Assembly (NCBI GenBank): GCA_018056215.1
Contig: JAGPGB010000001.1
Span: 1-41,126, forward strand
Direction of reading: 5' to 3'
DNA from: Bacteroidales bacterium
GTDB taxonomy: Bacteria; Bacteroidota; Bacteroidia; Bacteroidales; DTU049
Length of the DNA stretch: 41,126 nucleotides
Shown here: positions 23,861-32,468 of the stretch, one piece after another
How the letters are laid out: every line of letters begins with the position of its first letter
Numbering within the stretch: the first letter of the stretch is position 1
Made by a program: the position numbers and the translations under genes
Notes under the pieces: model-generated
Told to the model about the DNA's origin: nothing
Seen by the model: only the letters and a program-made list of their open reading frames with translations
Databases searched by the model: none

Positions 23861-24418
23861 TTATTTTCTAAAAGGAATACCCATAAATTTTAATAAAGCA
23901 TAAGCTTCTTTATCAGTTTTAGCAGTAGTTATTATATTAATGTCCATGCCAAGGATTTTATTCACCTTATCCATATTAATTTCTGGGAATATAATTTGTT
24001 CATTAATGCCAAAAGAGAAATTACCTTTGCCATCGAAGCCATTATCATTAATTCCGTGAAAATCTCGGATACGAGGTATAGCAATAGATATCAACCTATC
24101 AAGGAAATAATACATATTATCATTTCTCAAAGTAACTTTAGTGCCTATAGGCATGCCTTTTCGGATTTTAAAGTTATTAATATCTTTTTTAGCATAAGTA
24201 GCTATAGCTTTTTGTCCAGTAATCATAGTAAGTTCATTGAGAGCGGCTTCAATAAGTTTACGATCTTGGGTAGCCTCACCGATACCTTGATTAACGACGA
24301 TTTTTTCAATTTTAGGTACCTGCATAATATTTTTATAAGCAAATTCCTTCATCATAGCAGGAACTACTTCGTCGTAATATTTTTTCTTTAATCTTGGGAT
24401 ATAAGTTTTTGTTGTCAT
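23861..24418 (-). CDS. rplE: 50S ribosomal protein L5
   Basis: Binds 5S rRNA and contacts P-site tRNA. It is 185 aa. MQVPKIEKIVVNQGIGEATQ, LTMITGQKAIATYAKKDINN, FKIRKGMPIGTKVTLRNDNM, RIRDFHGINDNGFDGKGNFS and EQIIFPEINMDKVNKILGMD cover the family. The gene overlaps the end of rplX by 4 nt and has a GGAGG site 7 nt before its ATG, inside rplX. Confidence 0.97.
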   Translation of the reverse strand: MTTKTYIPRLKKKYYDEVVPAMMKEFAYKNIMQVPKIEKIVVNQGIGEATQDRKLIEAALNELTMITGQKAIATYAKKDINNFKIRKGMPIGTKVTLRNDNMYYFLDRLISIAIPRIRDFHGINDNGFDGKGNFSFGINEQIIFPEINMDKVNKILGMDINIITTAKTDKEAYALLKFMGIPFRK

Positions 24419-24762
24419 TTAATTACCTCCCCTGTTTTTTTAGCAAATCTAACTAATTTACCATTTTCGTCATATTTTCTGCCAATGCGAGTAGGAGTAT
24501 TACCTACTAATAACATAACATTAGAGATATCTATAGGAGCTTCTTGTTCGATTCTTCCACCTTGAGGATGAGCAGCAGAAGGTTTAGAATGTTTAATAAC
24601 AATATTAACACCTTCTACAATAACACGATGTTCTTTAGGTAAAACCATAAGTACTCTACCCTCAGCGCCTTTATCATCACCTGCTATCACACGCACTTGA
24701 TCACCTTTTTTTATTTTTACTTTAACCCTTTTTTCGGGTTTTTTGTTTTTGGTTTTAGCCAT
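24415..24762 (-). CDS. rplX: 50S ribosomal protein L24
   Basis: Assembly-initiating protein near the exit tunnel, 115 aa. The KOW motif region is clear (VKIKKGDQVRVIAGDDKGAE then GRVLMVLPKEHRVIVEGVN), followed by HPQGGRIEQEAPIDISNVML. The basic N terminus (KTKNKKPEKRVKVK) is slightly longer than in E. coli. It lies 34 nt downstream of rplN and overlaps the rplE start by 4 nt. Confidence 0.96.
   Translation of the reverse strand: MAKTKNKKPEKRVKVKIKKGDQVRVIAGDDKGAEGRVLMVLPKEHRVIVEGVNIVIKHSKPSAAHPQGGRIEQEAPIDISNVMLLVGNTPTRIGRKYDENGKLVRFAKKTGEVIK
24426..24430 (-). promoter_or_regulatory. Shine-Dalgarno sequence for rplE
   Basis: GGAGG on the - strand, 7 nt before the rplE ATG and inside the last codons of rplX. 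Confidence 0.55.
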
Positions 24763-24796
24763 AATTAAAAATATATTTTAAAATTTAAAAACATAA

Positions 24797-25165
24797 TTAA
24801 ATAACTTCTGGAGCTAGAGAAACTATTTTCATATATTGTTTCTCTCTGAGCTCACGAGGTACAGGACCGAAGATACGAGTAGCACGGAGTTCGTCATTAG
24901 GAGTGAGCAAAACGCAAGCATTATCATCAAATCTTATATAAGACCCATCAGCTCTTTTAATTTCTTTTCTAGTGCGAACGATAACTGCTTTAGTAACAGT
25001 ACCTCTTTTAATATTACCAGAAGGGATAGCACTTTTGACAGTAACTATAATTTTATCTCCTACAGTAGCATATCTTTTACCTGTGCTACCAAGGACGCGG
25101 ATACACAAAACTTCTTTTGCACCACTATTATCCGCAACTTTTAAGCGACTTTCTTGTTGTATCAT
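24797..25165 (-). CDS. rplN: 50S ribosomal protein L14
   Basis: Large-subunit protein at the subunit interface, and the binding site for the silencing factor RsfS. It is 122 aa, the canonical length. MIQQESRLKVADNSGAKEVL, KRGTVTKAVIVRTRKEIKRA, DGSYIRFDDNACVLLTPNDE and RATRIFGPVPRELRE are present. 2 nt after rpsQ. Confidence 0.97.
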   Translation of the reverse strand: MIQQESRLKVADNSGAKEVLCIRVLGSTGKRYATVGDKIIVTVKSAIPSGNIKRGTVTKAVIVRTRKEIKRADGSYIRFDDNACVLLTPNDELRATRIFGPVPRELREKQYMKIVSLAPEVI

Positions 25166-25167
25166 AA

Positions 25168-25431
25168 CTATTTACTCTTTTCAATGATTTCTACTACTCT
25201 CCAATGCTTATTTTTGCTTAAAGGTCTAGTTTCTACTATACGCACTTTATCACCTATGCCACATTCATTATTTTCATCATGAGCCATAAATTTGTTAGCT
25301 TTTTTAACATATTTTTTATAAAGAGGGTCCATTTTCTGATAGTTTACACGTACCACAACGGATTTATTCATTTTATTACTCACGACGATGCCAATGCGTT
25401 CTTTTCTATTTTCTTTTTTAACCTTTTCCAT
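25168..25431 (-). CDS. rpsQ: 30S ribosomal protein S17
   Basis: Primary 16S rRNA-binding protein of the OB-fold family, 87 aa. Diagnostic blocks are RKERIGIVVSNKMNKSVVVR, YKKYVKKANKFMAHDENNEC and GIGDKVRIVETRPLSKNKHW. It lies 2 nt after rpmC and 2 nt before rplN, so the three are tightly coupled. Confidence 0.97.
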   Translation of the reverse strand: MEKVKKENRKERIGIVVSNKMNKSVVVRVNYQKMDPLYKKYVKKANKFMAHDENNECGIGDKVRIVETRPLSKNKHWRVVEIIEKSK

Positions 25432-25433
25432 TA

Positions 25434-25655
25434 TTATTTGGATTTATTAATATTTGCTTGTTTTTCATTATTTTCACGTTCGGTTAGTACCGTTAGAATG
25501 CGAGCAATGTCTTTTCTAATTTCTCTAAATTTTGTAGTATTATCTACAGGAGAAATAGCGTGGCTCATTTTTAATTTAGAATATTCTAGTTTTAGCTCAT
25601 CGAGTCTTTCTTTTAACTCTTTTGATGATAACTCTCTAATTACAGATATTTCCAT
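25434..25655 (-). CDS. rpmC: 50S ribosomal protein L29
   Basis: A small helical protein at the tunnel exit, where trigger factor and SRP dock. It is 73 aa, a few residues longer than in E. coli because of a polar C-terminal tail (NNEKQANINKSK). The two-helix hairpin includes LSSKELKERLDELKLEYSKL and the conserved IRKDIARILTVLTERE. GAGGAG lies 9 nt before its ATG. Confidence 0.95.
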   Translation of the reverse strand: MEISVIRELSSKELKERLDELKLEYSKLKMSHAISPVDNTTKFREIRKDIARILTVLTERENNEKQANINKSK

Positions 25656-25664
25656 AAAATCTAT

Positions 25665-25670
25665 CTCCTC
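25665..25670 (-). promoter_or_regulatory. Shine-Dalgarno-like sequence for rpmC
   Basis: GAGGAG on the - strand, 9 nt before the rpmC ATG at 25655, in the short gap after rplP. Confidence 0.5.
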
Positions 25671-25678
25671 ATTTTAAA

Positions 25679-26098
25679 TTATTCGACAAAATCTCTACTT
25701 ATGATAAACTTAGTTTTCACAGGTAATTTCTGAGCTGCTAGGCGCATAGCTTCTTTTGCGATATCGAGAGGTACGCCCTCGACTTCGAACAGGATTCTAC
25801 CAGGTAGCACTGGAGCGACAAAAAATTCAGGATTACCTTTACCTTTACCCATACGTACCTCGTTAGGTTTTTTAGACACAGGTTTATCGGGAAAAATTCT
25901 AATCCAAAGTTGCCCTTCACGTTTCATATAACGAGTAGCTGCTTGACGAGCAGCTTCTATTTGGCGAGCTGTAAGCCATGCAGATTCTAGGGTTTTCAAA
26001 CCAAAAGATCCAAATGCCAATTGAGTACCTCTATTAGCATTGCCTTTCATTTTACCCTTCTGGGCTTTTCTATATTTAGTTTTCTTTGGCTGTAACAT
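25679..26098 (-). CDS. rplP: 50S ribosomal protein L16
   Basis: Large-subunit protein near the A-site and the elongation-factor channel, 139 aa. MLQPKKTKYRKAQKGKMKGN, ESAWLTARQIEAARQAATRY, RIFPDKPVSKKPNEVRMGKG and PGRILFEVEGVPLDIAKEAM are the family blocks. The arginine that is hydroxylated by YcfD in E. coli lies in a well conserved context here, but no modifying enzyme is in the window. Confidence 0.97.
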   Translation of the reverse strand: MLQPKKTKYRKAQKGKMKGNANRGTQLAFGSFGLKTLESAWLTARQIEAARQAATRYMKREGQLWIRIFPDKPVSKKPNEVRMGKGKGNPEFFVAPVLPGRILFEVEGVPLDIAKEAMRLAAQKLPVKTKFIISRDFVE

Positions 26099-26126
26099 TT
26101 TAAAAAATTTTTAAATTAATTAACAA

Positions 26127-26840
26127 TTATTTTTTTCTACGTGGAGAACGTCTAGAATGGTTTGAAGGTTGATTTCCTTTAGTATTGGCAGTTTCTAAAC
26201 CATAAAAATCTGGTTTACGATATACCATACCTCTGCAAACCCATACTTTAATACCTAATCTACCATAAACTGTATGAGCTTCTCCTAAAGCATAATCGAT
26301 ATCTGCTCTAAAAGTGTGCAAGGGTATTTGTCCTTCTTTGAATTCTTCTTTTCTAGCCATTTCAGCACCACCAATACGTCCAGAGATAGATACCTTGATA
26401 CCATCAGCACCAGCTCTAATAGTATTTGCTACTGCTGATTTGATAGCTCTTCTATATGCTATACGACCTTCTATCTGTTTAGCAATATTTTTTGCTATAA
26501 TAGTAGCATCTAGTTCAGGTTTTTTAACTTCATGGATATAAATCTGAATATCTTTATTCGTCAATCTTTTCAGCTCTTCTTTTAGTTTATCTGCTTCGCT
26601 ACCTTTGGCACCAATAATCATACCTGGACGAGCAGCATAAATAGTGATATTAACGAATTTTATAGTTCTTTCGATGATTATATGAGATAATTGAGCTTTT
26701 TCTAATCTAGAATTCAGATAATTACGGATTTTTATATCTTCAGCAAGTTTTTCAGAATAATTTTTTCCGCCATACCATATAGAATCCCATGTGCGGGTGA
26801 TGCCTAATCTATTAGAAATTGGATTTGTTTTTTGTCCCAT
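26127..26840 (-). CDS. rpsC: 30S ribosomal protein S3
   Basis: Small-subunit head protein at the mRNA entry pore with helicase activity. It is 237 aa, near the usual 230-240. The N-terminal MGQKTNPISNRLGITRTWDS, the KH domain with GMIIGAKGSEADKLKEELKR, and the C-terminal domain with SGRIGGAEMARKEEFKEGQI and GRLGIKVWVCRG are present, followed by a basic tail. Its ATG overlaps the last base of rplV, and GGAGG lies 4 nt upstream. Confidence 0.97.
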   Translation of the reverse strand: MGQKTNPISNRLGITRTWDSIWYGGKNYSEKLAEDIKIRNYLNSRLEKAQLSHIIIERTIKFVNITIYAARPGMIIGAKGSEADKLKEELKRLTNKDIQIYIHEVKKPELDATIIAKNIAKQIEGRIAYRRAIKSAVANTIRAGADGIKVSISGRIGGAEMARKEEFKEGQIPLHTFRADIDYALGEAHTVYGRLGIKVWVCRGMVYRKPDFYGLETANTKGNQPSNHSRRSPRRKK

Positions 26841-27295
26841 TATTCCTCCGTATTATTAGATGATTCGACTTTATTATTTGTTATCATATTCATTTCTTCT
26901 GCTTTACTTCCTAATTCCATATAAACATGGCAAGATTCCTTTCTAATAGGATTAGCACTACCACGAGGAGCAGAAATAAATCTTTTAAGAGCAGGCCCTT
27001 GATTTACCATAATCGTTTTCACGTATAACTGTGCTTCTTCTATTCTAAGACCTGATTTTGATTTTTGTTTATAGTTGTCAATATTATGAAGTAACAATTT
27101 ATATAAAAATCTAGCGCCTTTTTTAGGAGTAGTTTTTAAAATAACAAGAGCATCCTCAACAGATTTACCTCTCACTAGATTAGCTACTGGACGCATTTTT
27201 CTAGCTGATACAGGGCATTTATTGAGTTTAGCAAAATATGTTTTGCTTTTTTTCTCTTTTATAGCTTCTGCCATTAATCTTTTTCTTTTTCCCAT
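26840..27295 (-). CDS. rplV: 50S ribosomal protein L22
   Basis: Lines the narrow part of the nascent-peptide tunnel; its beta-hairpin is where macrolide-resistance changes occur. It is 151 aa because of N- and C-terminal extensions (about 18 residues before the core and an acidic Asn/Glu tail from about 130). Core blocks are CPVSARKMRPVANLVRGKSV, EDALVILKTTPKKGARFLYK and the hairpin region ALKRFISAPRGSANPIRKES. Overlaps rpsC by one base. Confidence 0.96.
   Translation of the reverse strand: MGKRKRLMAEAIKEKKSKTYFAKLNKCPVSARKMRPVANLVRGKSVEDALVILKTTPKKGARFLYKLLLHNIDNYKQKSKSGLRIEEAQLYVKTIMVNQGPALKRFISAPRGSANPIRKESCHVYMELGSKAEEMNMITNNKVESSNNTEE
26845..26849 (-). promoter_or_regulatory. Shine-Dalgarno sequence for rpsC
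   Basis: GGAGG on the - strand, 4 nt before the rpsC ATG, within the last codons of rplV. Confidence 0.5.
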
Positions 27296-27312
27296 AGCAA
27301 TAACTTAAAAAA

Positions 27313-27594
27313 TTATTTTCTTTTATCTTCTTTTCTATTACCTGCATGACCACGAAATATTCGTGTAGGAGCAAATTCACCTAATTTATGACCTACCATA
27401 TTTTCAGTAACATAAACTGGAATAAATGTTTTACCATTATGCACTGCAATAGTCAGACCTACAAAGTCTGGAGTAATCATTGAAGCTCTTGAGTAAGTTT
27501 TAATAACTTGCTTTTTTGATGCAGCTTGCATATTTAAAACTTTTTTTTCAAGCTTATAATGTACATAAGGTCCTTTTTTTAATGAGCGACTCAT
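27313..27594 (-). CDS. rpsS: 30S ribosomal protein S19
   Basis: Small-subunit head protein that bridges to the large subunit and pairs with S13. It is 93 aa. MSRSLKKGPYVHYKLEKKVL, YSRASMITPDFVGLTIAVHN, GKTFIPVYVTENMVGHKLGE and FAPTRIFRGHAGNRKEDKR cover the protein from end to end. It lies 9 nt after rplB and 17 nt before rplV. Confidence 0.97.
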   Translation of the reverse strand: MSRSLKKGPYVHYKLEKKVLNMQAASKKQVIKTYSRASMITPDFVGLTIAVHNGKTFIPVYVTENMVGHKLGEFAPTRIFRGHAGNRKEDKRK

Positions 27595-27603
27595 ATATTT
27601 CTT

Positions 27604-28428
27604 TTATTTTTTTCTACGTTCAATGATAAATTTATTCGTTGTTTTATTTTTCTTACGAGTTTTGTAACCTTTAGCATAAATGCCATTGCGACTACGTGGA
27701 TGACCACCAGAAGCTTTACCTTCACCACCACCCATTGGGTGATCTACTGGGTTCATAGCGACACCACGATTTCTAGGTCTACGACCCAACCAACGTCTGC
27801 GTCCTGCTTTACCATGTTTGATCAAGCTATGTTCAGTATTTGAACACATTCCAATAGTTGCCTTGCAATTAACTGGTACTAATCTAGTTTCGCCACTAGG
27901 CATTTTAATAACAGCATACTTATTATCACGTGATAATAGTTGTGCGTATGATCCTGCGCTCCTAGCTATTTTAGCACCTTGATTAGGGAACATCTCAATA
28001 TTATGTATTAAAGATCCCAGAGGGATATCACTCAGATACAAGCAATTTCCTATTTCAGGAGGTACATTTTTACCAGAAATTATAGTTTGTCCTACTTTTA
28101 ATCCTTGAGGAGCAATAATATATCTTTTTTCGCCATCTTTATATGCTAATAAAGCTATTCTAGCACTACGATTAGGGTCATACTCAATAGATTTCACTAC
28201 AGCAGGAATACCATCTTTATCTCTTTTGAAATCTATTATGCGGTACATTCTTTTATGACCACCGCCACGATATCTAATAGTCCTATGACCTTCATTATTA
28301 CGACCACCAGTTTTTTTATAAGGTACTAATAAACTTTTTTCAGGTTTATCAGTAGTGATTTCAGAGAAATCATTTATCACTTTGAAACGTAATCCTGGTG
28401 TTACTGGTTTAAATTTTTTTAATCCCAT
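27604..28428 (-). CDS. rplB: 50S ribosomal protein L2
   Basis: Core large-subunit protein required for subunit association and peptidyl-transferase activity, 274 aa. The OB-fold and SH3-like domains are evident (GGRNNEGHRTIRYRGGGHKR, VKSIEYDPNRSARIALLAYK, SAGSYAQLLSRDNKYAVIKM), and the functional loop MNPVDHPMGGGEGKASGGHP with its conserved histidine is intact. The C-terminal basic tail is normal. 13 nt after rplW. Confidence 0.97.
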   Translation of the reverse strand: MGLKKFKPVTPGLRFKVINDFSEITTDKPEKSLLVPYKKTGGRNNEGHRTIRYRGGGHKRMYRIIDFKRDKDGIPAVVKSIEYDPNRSARIALLAYKDGEKRYIIAPQGLKVGQTIISGKNVPPEIGNCLYLSDIPLGSLIHNIEMFPNQGAKIARSAGSYAQLLSRDNKYAVIKMPSGETRLVPVNCKATIGMCSNTEHSLIKHGKAGRRRWLGRRPRNRGVAMNPVDHPMGGGEGKASGGHPRSRNGIYAKGYKTRKKNKTTNKFIIERRKK

Positions 28429-28441
28429 TACTTACAATCTT

Positions 28442-28744
28442 TTAAATATTACTATAAAAATCTATTGAAAAACCTTCTTTCAAAAACACAGTAGCTTTTT
28501 TAAAAGCAGGTGTACGACCTTCTATCCATCCTGTACGTGTACCTCTCAGTTTCTTTTTGCCTTGGAAATTAGAAGTATTCACTTTTTCTACTTGTACATT
28601 ATAAAGCCATTCTACTGCTTTTTTAATATCATATTTAGTAGCTTTAGGATTTACTATAAAAGTATATCTATTACTAAACTTCTCTGTTTGTTGAGTAGCT
28701 TTCTCAGTAATATGTGGTTTTATTATTACATCTTTAGGTTCCAT
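28442..28744 (-). CDS. rplW: 50S ribosomal protein L23
   Basis: Protein at the exit-tunnel rim that docks trigger factor and SRP. It is 100 aa. DVIIKPHITEKATQQTEKFS, YTFIVNPKATKYDIKKAVEW and LYNVQVEKVNTSNFQGKKKL match the family; the loop GKKKLRGTRTGWIEGRTPAF corresponds to the rRNA-contacting extension. It lies 5 nt after rplD. Confidence 0.96.
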   Translation of the reverse strand: MEPKDVIIKPHITEKATQQTEKFSNRYTFIVNPKATKYDIKKAVEWLYNVQVEKVNTSNFQGKKKLRGTRTGWIEGRTPAFKKATVFLKEGFSIDFYSNI

Positions 28745-28749
28745 AATAT

Positions 28750-29391
28750 CTATGCTTTTTGAAATCTTAATAAAATATTTTCTATTATAGGTAGGCTAGC
28801 TTCGTTAAATACTAAACAATTAGCATTTAGAACATCATAAGTATTTAATTTAGAAGCCAACATAATTTTAACTTTAGGTAAATTTTTAGCTGATAAAACA
28901 ACATATTCATCAATTTTATCGACTAAAAATAAAGTTTTTTTATCATTAATTTTCAGATTATTCAATACTTGTTTAAAATTTTTAGTTTTTATATCATCAA
29001 TAATCAGATCCTCGATAACGATGATTTGGTTATTTTTAGCTTTATAGGTCAGAGCACTTTTACGAGCAAGGACTTGTACTTTTTTATTCACTTTAATAGA
29101 ATAATCTCTAGGATGAGGGCCGAAAGCAGTAGCTCCACCATGTAATAAAGGACTTTTAATATCACCTCTACGAGCGCGCCCAGTACCTTTTTGGCGGAAT
29201 AATTTACGAGTACTTCCACTCAACTGATTACGTTCTTTAGTACTAGCTAACCCACTACGTTTATTAGCTTGAATACGCTTAATATCTAGCCAAATAGCAT
29301 GATCATTAGGCTGTATATTAAAAATCTCGTCTTTTAATTCTATAGAACGAGATGTTTCTGTACCATCTTGTTTTAATACTTTTACTTCCAT
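28750..29391 (-). CDS. rplD: 50S ribosomal protein L4
   Basis: Tunnel-lining protein, 213 aa. The long internal rRNA-penetrating loop is complete: LASTKERNQLSGSTRKLFRQ followed by KGTGRARRGDIKSPLLHGGA and FGPHPRDYSIKVNKKVQ. In E. coli L4 also represses the S10 operon by acting on its leader; no such leader is obvious here because the cluster starts with rpsL. Its start lies within rplC (10-nt overlap). Confidence 0.96.
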   Translation of the reverse strand: MEVKVLKQDGTETSRSIELKDEIFNIQPNDHAIWLDIKRIQANKRSGLASTKERNQLSGSTRKLFRQKGTGRARRGDIKSPLLHGGATAFGPHPRDYSIKVNKKVQVLARKSALTYKAKNNQIIVIEDLIIDDIKTKNFKQVLNNLKINDKKTLFLVDKIDEYVVLSAKNLPKVKIMLASKLNTYDVLNANCLVFNEASLPIIENILLRFQKA

Positions 29392-30014
29392 CTTTCAAGT
29401 TTTAAATATGAACCTACTGCACCAGGGACGGCACCTTTAACTAATACCAAATTTTTCTCTGGGATAATTTTAATAATTTGCAAATTTATCATTTTAACAC
29501 GTTTACCACCATCTCTACCTGCCATTCTAGTACCTTTCATTACTCTTGAAGGATATGAGCTAGCGCCAATAGAGCCTGGGTGACGTTGTCTATTATGCTG
29601 ACCATGAGTTTGACCACCTACACCACTAAATCCGTGACGTTTTATAACACCCTGAAAGCCTTTACCTTTAGTGATACCCACTACATCAATATATTCACCT
29701 TCAATGAATACACTATCTGGGGTCAGAATATCACCTAATTTTTTTTGATGGCCTTCCTCGAAACGTGTAAATTCTTTCAATATTCTTTTAGGTGTAGTAC
29801 CTGCATGTTTAAAATGTCCTAACAATGGCTTATTAGCTTTTTTCTCTTCGATTTCATCGAATGCTAATTGAATAGCGTCATAGCCATCAGTAGCTTTAGT
29901 TTTTACTTGAGTTACTACACAAGGTCCAGCTTCTATGACAGTAACACCGACGCGTTTACCATCTTGATCATAGACACTGGTCATTCCAATTTTTTTACCT
30001 ATCAATCCAGACAT
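29382..30014 (-). CDS. rplC: 50S ribosomal protein L3
   Basis: Early-assembling large-subunit protein whose loop approaches the peptidyl-transferase centre. It is 210 aa. MSGLIGKKIGMTSVYDQDGK, GVTVIEAGPCVVTQVKTKAT, GKGFQGVIKRHGFSGVGGQT, the loop HGQHNRQRHPGSIGASSYPS, and RVMKGTRMAGRDGGKRVKMI are diagnostic. It is preceded by the best Shine-Dalgarno match of the window and overlaps rplD by 10 nt. Confidence 0.97.
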   Translation of the reverse strand: MSGLIGKKIGMTSVYDQDGKRVGVTVIEAGPCVVTQVKTKATDGYDAIQLAFDEIEEKKANKPLLGHFKHAGTTPKRILKEFTRFEEGHQKKLGDILTPDSVFIEGEYIDVVGITKGKGFQGVIKRHGFSGVGGQTHGQHNRQRHPGSIGASSYPSRVMKGTRMAGRDGGKRVKMINLQIIKIIPEKNLVLVKGAVPGAVGSYLKLERWK

Positions 30015-30017
30015 ATT

Positions 30018-30027
30018 ATCACCTCCT
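30018..30027 (-). promoter_or_regulatory. Near-perfect Shine-Dalgarno sequence for rplC
   Basis: AGGAGGTGAT on the - strand, complementary over ten bases to the usual 16S rRNA 3' end, with the GGAGG core 7 nt before the rplC ATG and just after the rpsJ stop codon. Confidence 0.7.
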
Positions 30028-30030
30028 GGT

Positions 30031-30333
30031 TTAAACTTTAATTTCTATTTCTACTCCACGTGGTAGCTCTAATTTCATTAACTCATCTATAGTAGATTGA
30101 TTAGTAAAATAAATATCTATCAATCTCATATGAGTAGCCAGTTGAAACTGTTCACGAGACTCTTTATGCACAAAAGTAGAACGATTAACTGTAAAAATCT
30201 TTTTTTCTGTAGGCAATGGAATAGGTCCATTGATGACAGCTTTTGTCGCCTTCACAGATTTTATGATCTTCTCTGCAGACTTGTCTATCAGATAATGATC
30301 GTAAGACTTTAATTTAATTCTTATTCTATTCAC
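30031..30333 (-). CDS. rpsJ: 30S ribosomal protein S10 (NusE)
   Basis: Small-subunit protein that also acts as NusE in transcription antitermination and couples polymerase to the ribosome. It is 100 aa, canonical length. IRIKLKSYDHYLIDKSAEKI, GPIPLPTEKKIFTVNRSTFV, HKESREQFQLATHMRLIDIY and the C-terminal LPRGVEIEIKV are all present. In many bacteria tuf precedes it; here fusA does, 13 nt upstream. Confidence 0.97.
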   Translation of the reverse strand: MNRIRIKLKSYDHYLIDKSAEKIIKSVKATKAVINGPIPLPTEKKIFTVNRSTFVHKESREQFQLATHMRLIDIYFTNQSTIDELMKLELPRGVEIEIKV

Positions 30334-30346
30334 AATATTCTATTTT

Positions 30347-32452
30347 TTATAAATTCACTTTAATACCTTTAGTTTTAAAAATTACTTCTTCGGCTATAGC
30401 ATCAGGGCAAACGGCATAGCGTTTAAACTCCATATTCACAGAAGCTCTACCACTACTTAAGCTTCTAAGAATAGTTACATAACCGAACAATTCAGCTAAT
30501 GGTGCCTCAGCTCTAATCACTTGATAAACATCTTCGCCTTCTATATTTAATATTTCTCCTCTTCTGCGAGTAATATCACTAGTTATCTCTCCAATATATT
30601 CTATAGGAGATATAATTTCTAACCTCATAATAGGCTCTAGTAAAACAATTTTTAAATTTTTACAAGCCTCTTTAAAGGCAATACTTGCAGCTATCTCAAA
30701 TGATAGAGCATCACTATCTACAGGATGAGTAACTACATCTAACAATCTAACATGAGCATTTAACACAGTATATCCAGCTATGACTCCATTTTGCATAGCT
30801 GAGCGAAATCCTTTTTCTGTAGCAGAAATAATATCTTTAGATACTGCTTTACCTACTAAATTTTCGAAATTTAATCCTACATTATCAAATGGTTCACCAG
30901 ACAATTCGAACTCTAATTCAGCATATTTGCCTTTGCCGCCAAATTGTTTTTTATAAATCTCTCTATATGTTGTTTTGCCGATGATACCTTCACGATAATT
31001 AACCTGTGGTCTACCTAAATTACATTCAATATTAAACTCACGAGCTAGTCTATCAGCAACAATATCTAAATGTAGTTCACCCATACCATTAAGTATGATT
31101 TGTCCTGTTTCTTCGTCAGTTTTTATCCAAAGTGAGGGATCCTCATCAGCAATTTTTTGCAATGATTCTACCATTTTAGCAATATCTTTTTGATATTTAG
31201 CTTCAATAGCTATAGATATCACTGGGTCTGGGAAATGAATAGATTCGAAAGCAATAGGATGCGCACTATCGCATAGTGTATCACCTGTAGTAGAATCTTT
31301 TAATCCTACTATAGCAGCTATATCACCTGCAGAAAAAGAATCTATTTTAATTTGTTTATTAGCGTGTATATGAAATAGTCGAGCAGCACGTTCTTTTTTA
31401 TCTAATCTAGAATTATACAACATATCTCCTTGAGAAATGACGCCACTATATAATCTAGTAAAAGCTATACGTCCCACATATGGATCATTCATAACTTTAA
31501 AAATCAAAGCGCTCAAAGGTTCTTCATCAGATATTTTTCTAATAGTTTTCTCGCCAGTTCTAGGATTGATACCTTCTACCACGCCTATATCAGCAGGAGA
31601 TGGCAGATAATTAATAACTGCATCTATCAATGGTTGTACACCAATGTTTTGCAAAGAAGATCCGCACAAAATAGGAGTAAATTTAAGAGATAGAGTTCCT
31701 TTTCTAAGATTTTTTAATATTTCCTCGTTAGTAATAGAATTAGGATCATTAAAGAATTTTGACATTATATCATCATCTAATTCTGAAATAGTTTCTAATA
31801 AATTAGATCGATATTCATCAGCGAGTGATTTTAGATTTTCTGGAATATCTTTATAAATATAAACTGATCCATCAGGGTAGTTATCTAAATCCCAATAAAT
31901 AGCTTTCAAAGAAATCAAATCTATGATACCATCGAAAGTATCATTTTCGAAAATAGGTAATTGAATAGGTACAGGAGTAGCACCTAATTTATCTTTTATT
32001 TGACGAATAGCTTTAAAGAAATCTGCTCCGGGTCTATCTAATTTATTAATATAGCAAATACGAGGAACGCGATATTTGTCAGCTTGACGCCAAACAGTTT
32101 CTGATTGAGGTTGCACACCAGCCACACCACAAAAAATTACTATACTACCATCTAGTACACGCAGAGAACGTTCTACCTCTACAGTAAAGTCTACATGACC
32201 AGGAGTATCTATAATATTAATTTGATAATCATTATCATTAAGAGTCCAATGAACGGTAGTAGCTGCAGAAGTAATAGTAATGCCACGTTCTTGTTCTTGT
32301 GGCATCCAATCGGTAGTAGCAGTACCATTATCTACTTCACCAATAGCATAATTAACCCCTGTATAATACAGTATACGCTCAGTAGTGGTAGTTTTACCAG
32401 CATCTATGTGAGCGATTATGCCTATATTTCTTAATGGGGTTAAATCTTTCAT
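30347..32452 (-). CDS. fusA: Translation elongation factor G
   Basis: GTPase that drives ribosomal translocation and, with RRF, recycling. It is 701 aa, full length. G1 is AHIDAGKT (14-21), with GITIT in switch I, G3 DTPGH (82-86), and G4 NKLD (136-139), where NKMD is more usual. Domains II-V follow, including the domain IV sequence VNYREGI and the C-terminal EPIMRLEIISPIEYIGEITS. The set of motifs and its place in the str cluster indicate the main, housekeeping EF-G rather than an EF-G2 or TetM-like protein. The cluster lacks tuf after fusA, as is usual in Bacteroidota. Confidence 0.97.
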   Translation of the reverse strand: MKDLTPLRNIGIIAHIDAGKTTTTERILYYTGVNYAIGEVDNGTATTDWMPQEQERGITITSAATTVHWTLNDNDYQINIIDTPGHVDFTVEVERSLRVLDGSIVIFCGVAGVQPQSETVWRQADKYRVPRICYINKLDRPGADFFKAIRQIKDKLGATPVPIQLPIFENDTFDGIIDLISLKAIYWDLDNYPDGSVYIYKDIPENLKSLADEYRSNLLETISELDDDIMSKFFNDPNSITNEEILKNLRKGTLSLKFTPILCGSSLQNIGVQPLIDAVINYLPSPADIGVVEGINPRTGEKTIRKISDEEPLSALIFKVMNDPYVGRIAFTRLYSGVISQGDMLYNSRLDKKERAARLFHIHANKQIKIDSFSAGDIAAIVGLKDSTTGDTLCDSAHPIAFESIHFPDPVISIAIEAKYQKDIAKMVESLQKIADEDPSLWIKTDEETGQIILNGMGELHLDIVADRLAREFNIECNLGRPQVNYREGIIGKTTYREIYKKQFGGKGKYAELEFELSGEPFDNVGLNFENLVGKAVSKDIISATEKGFRSAMQNGVIAGYTVLNAHVRLLDVVTHPVDSDALSFEIAASIAFKEACKNLKIVLLEPIMRLEIISPIEYIGEITSDITRRRGEILNIEGEDVYQVIRAEAPLAELFGYVTILRSLSSGRASVNMEFKRYAVCPDAIAEEVIFKTKGIKVNL

Positions 32453-32468
32453 GGTGAAAAAATATTAA

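Noticed and set aside
23996..25677. Several + strand open frames of 71-132 codons opposite rplE, rplN, rpsQ and rpmC
   Set aside because: They lie antisense to highly conserved ribosomal genes, have no ribosomal-type or other recognisable motif, and reflect the codon bias of the - strand genes.
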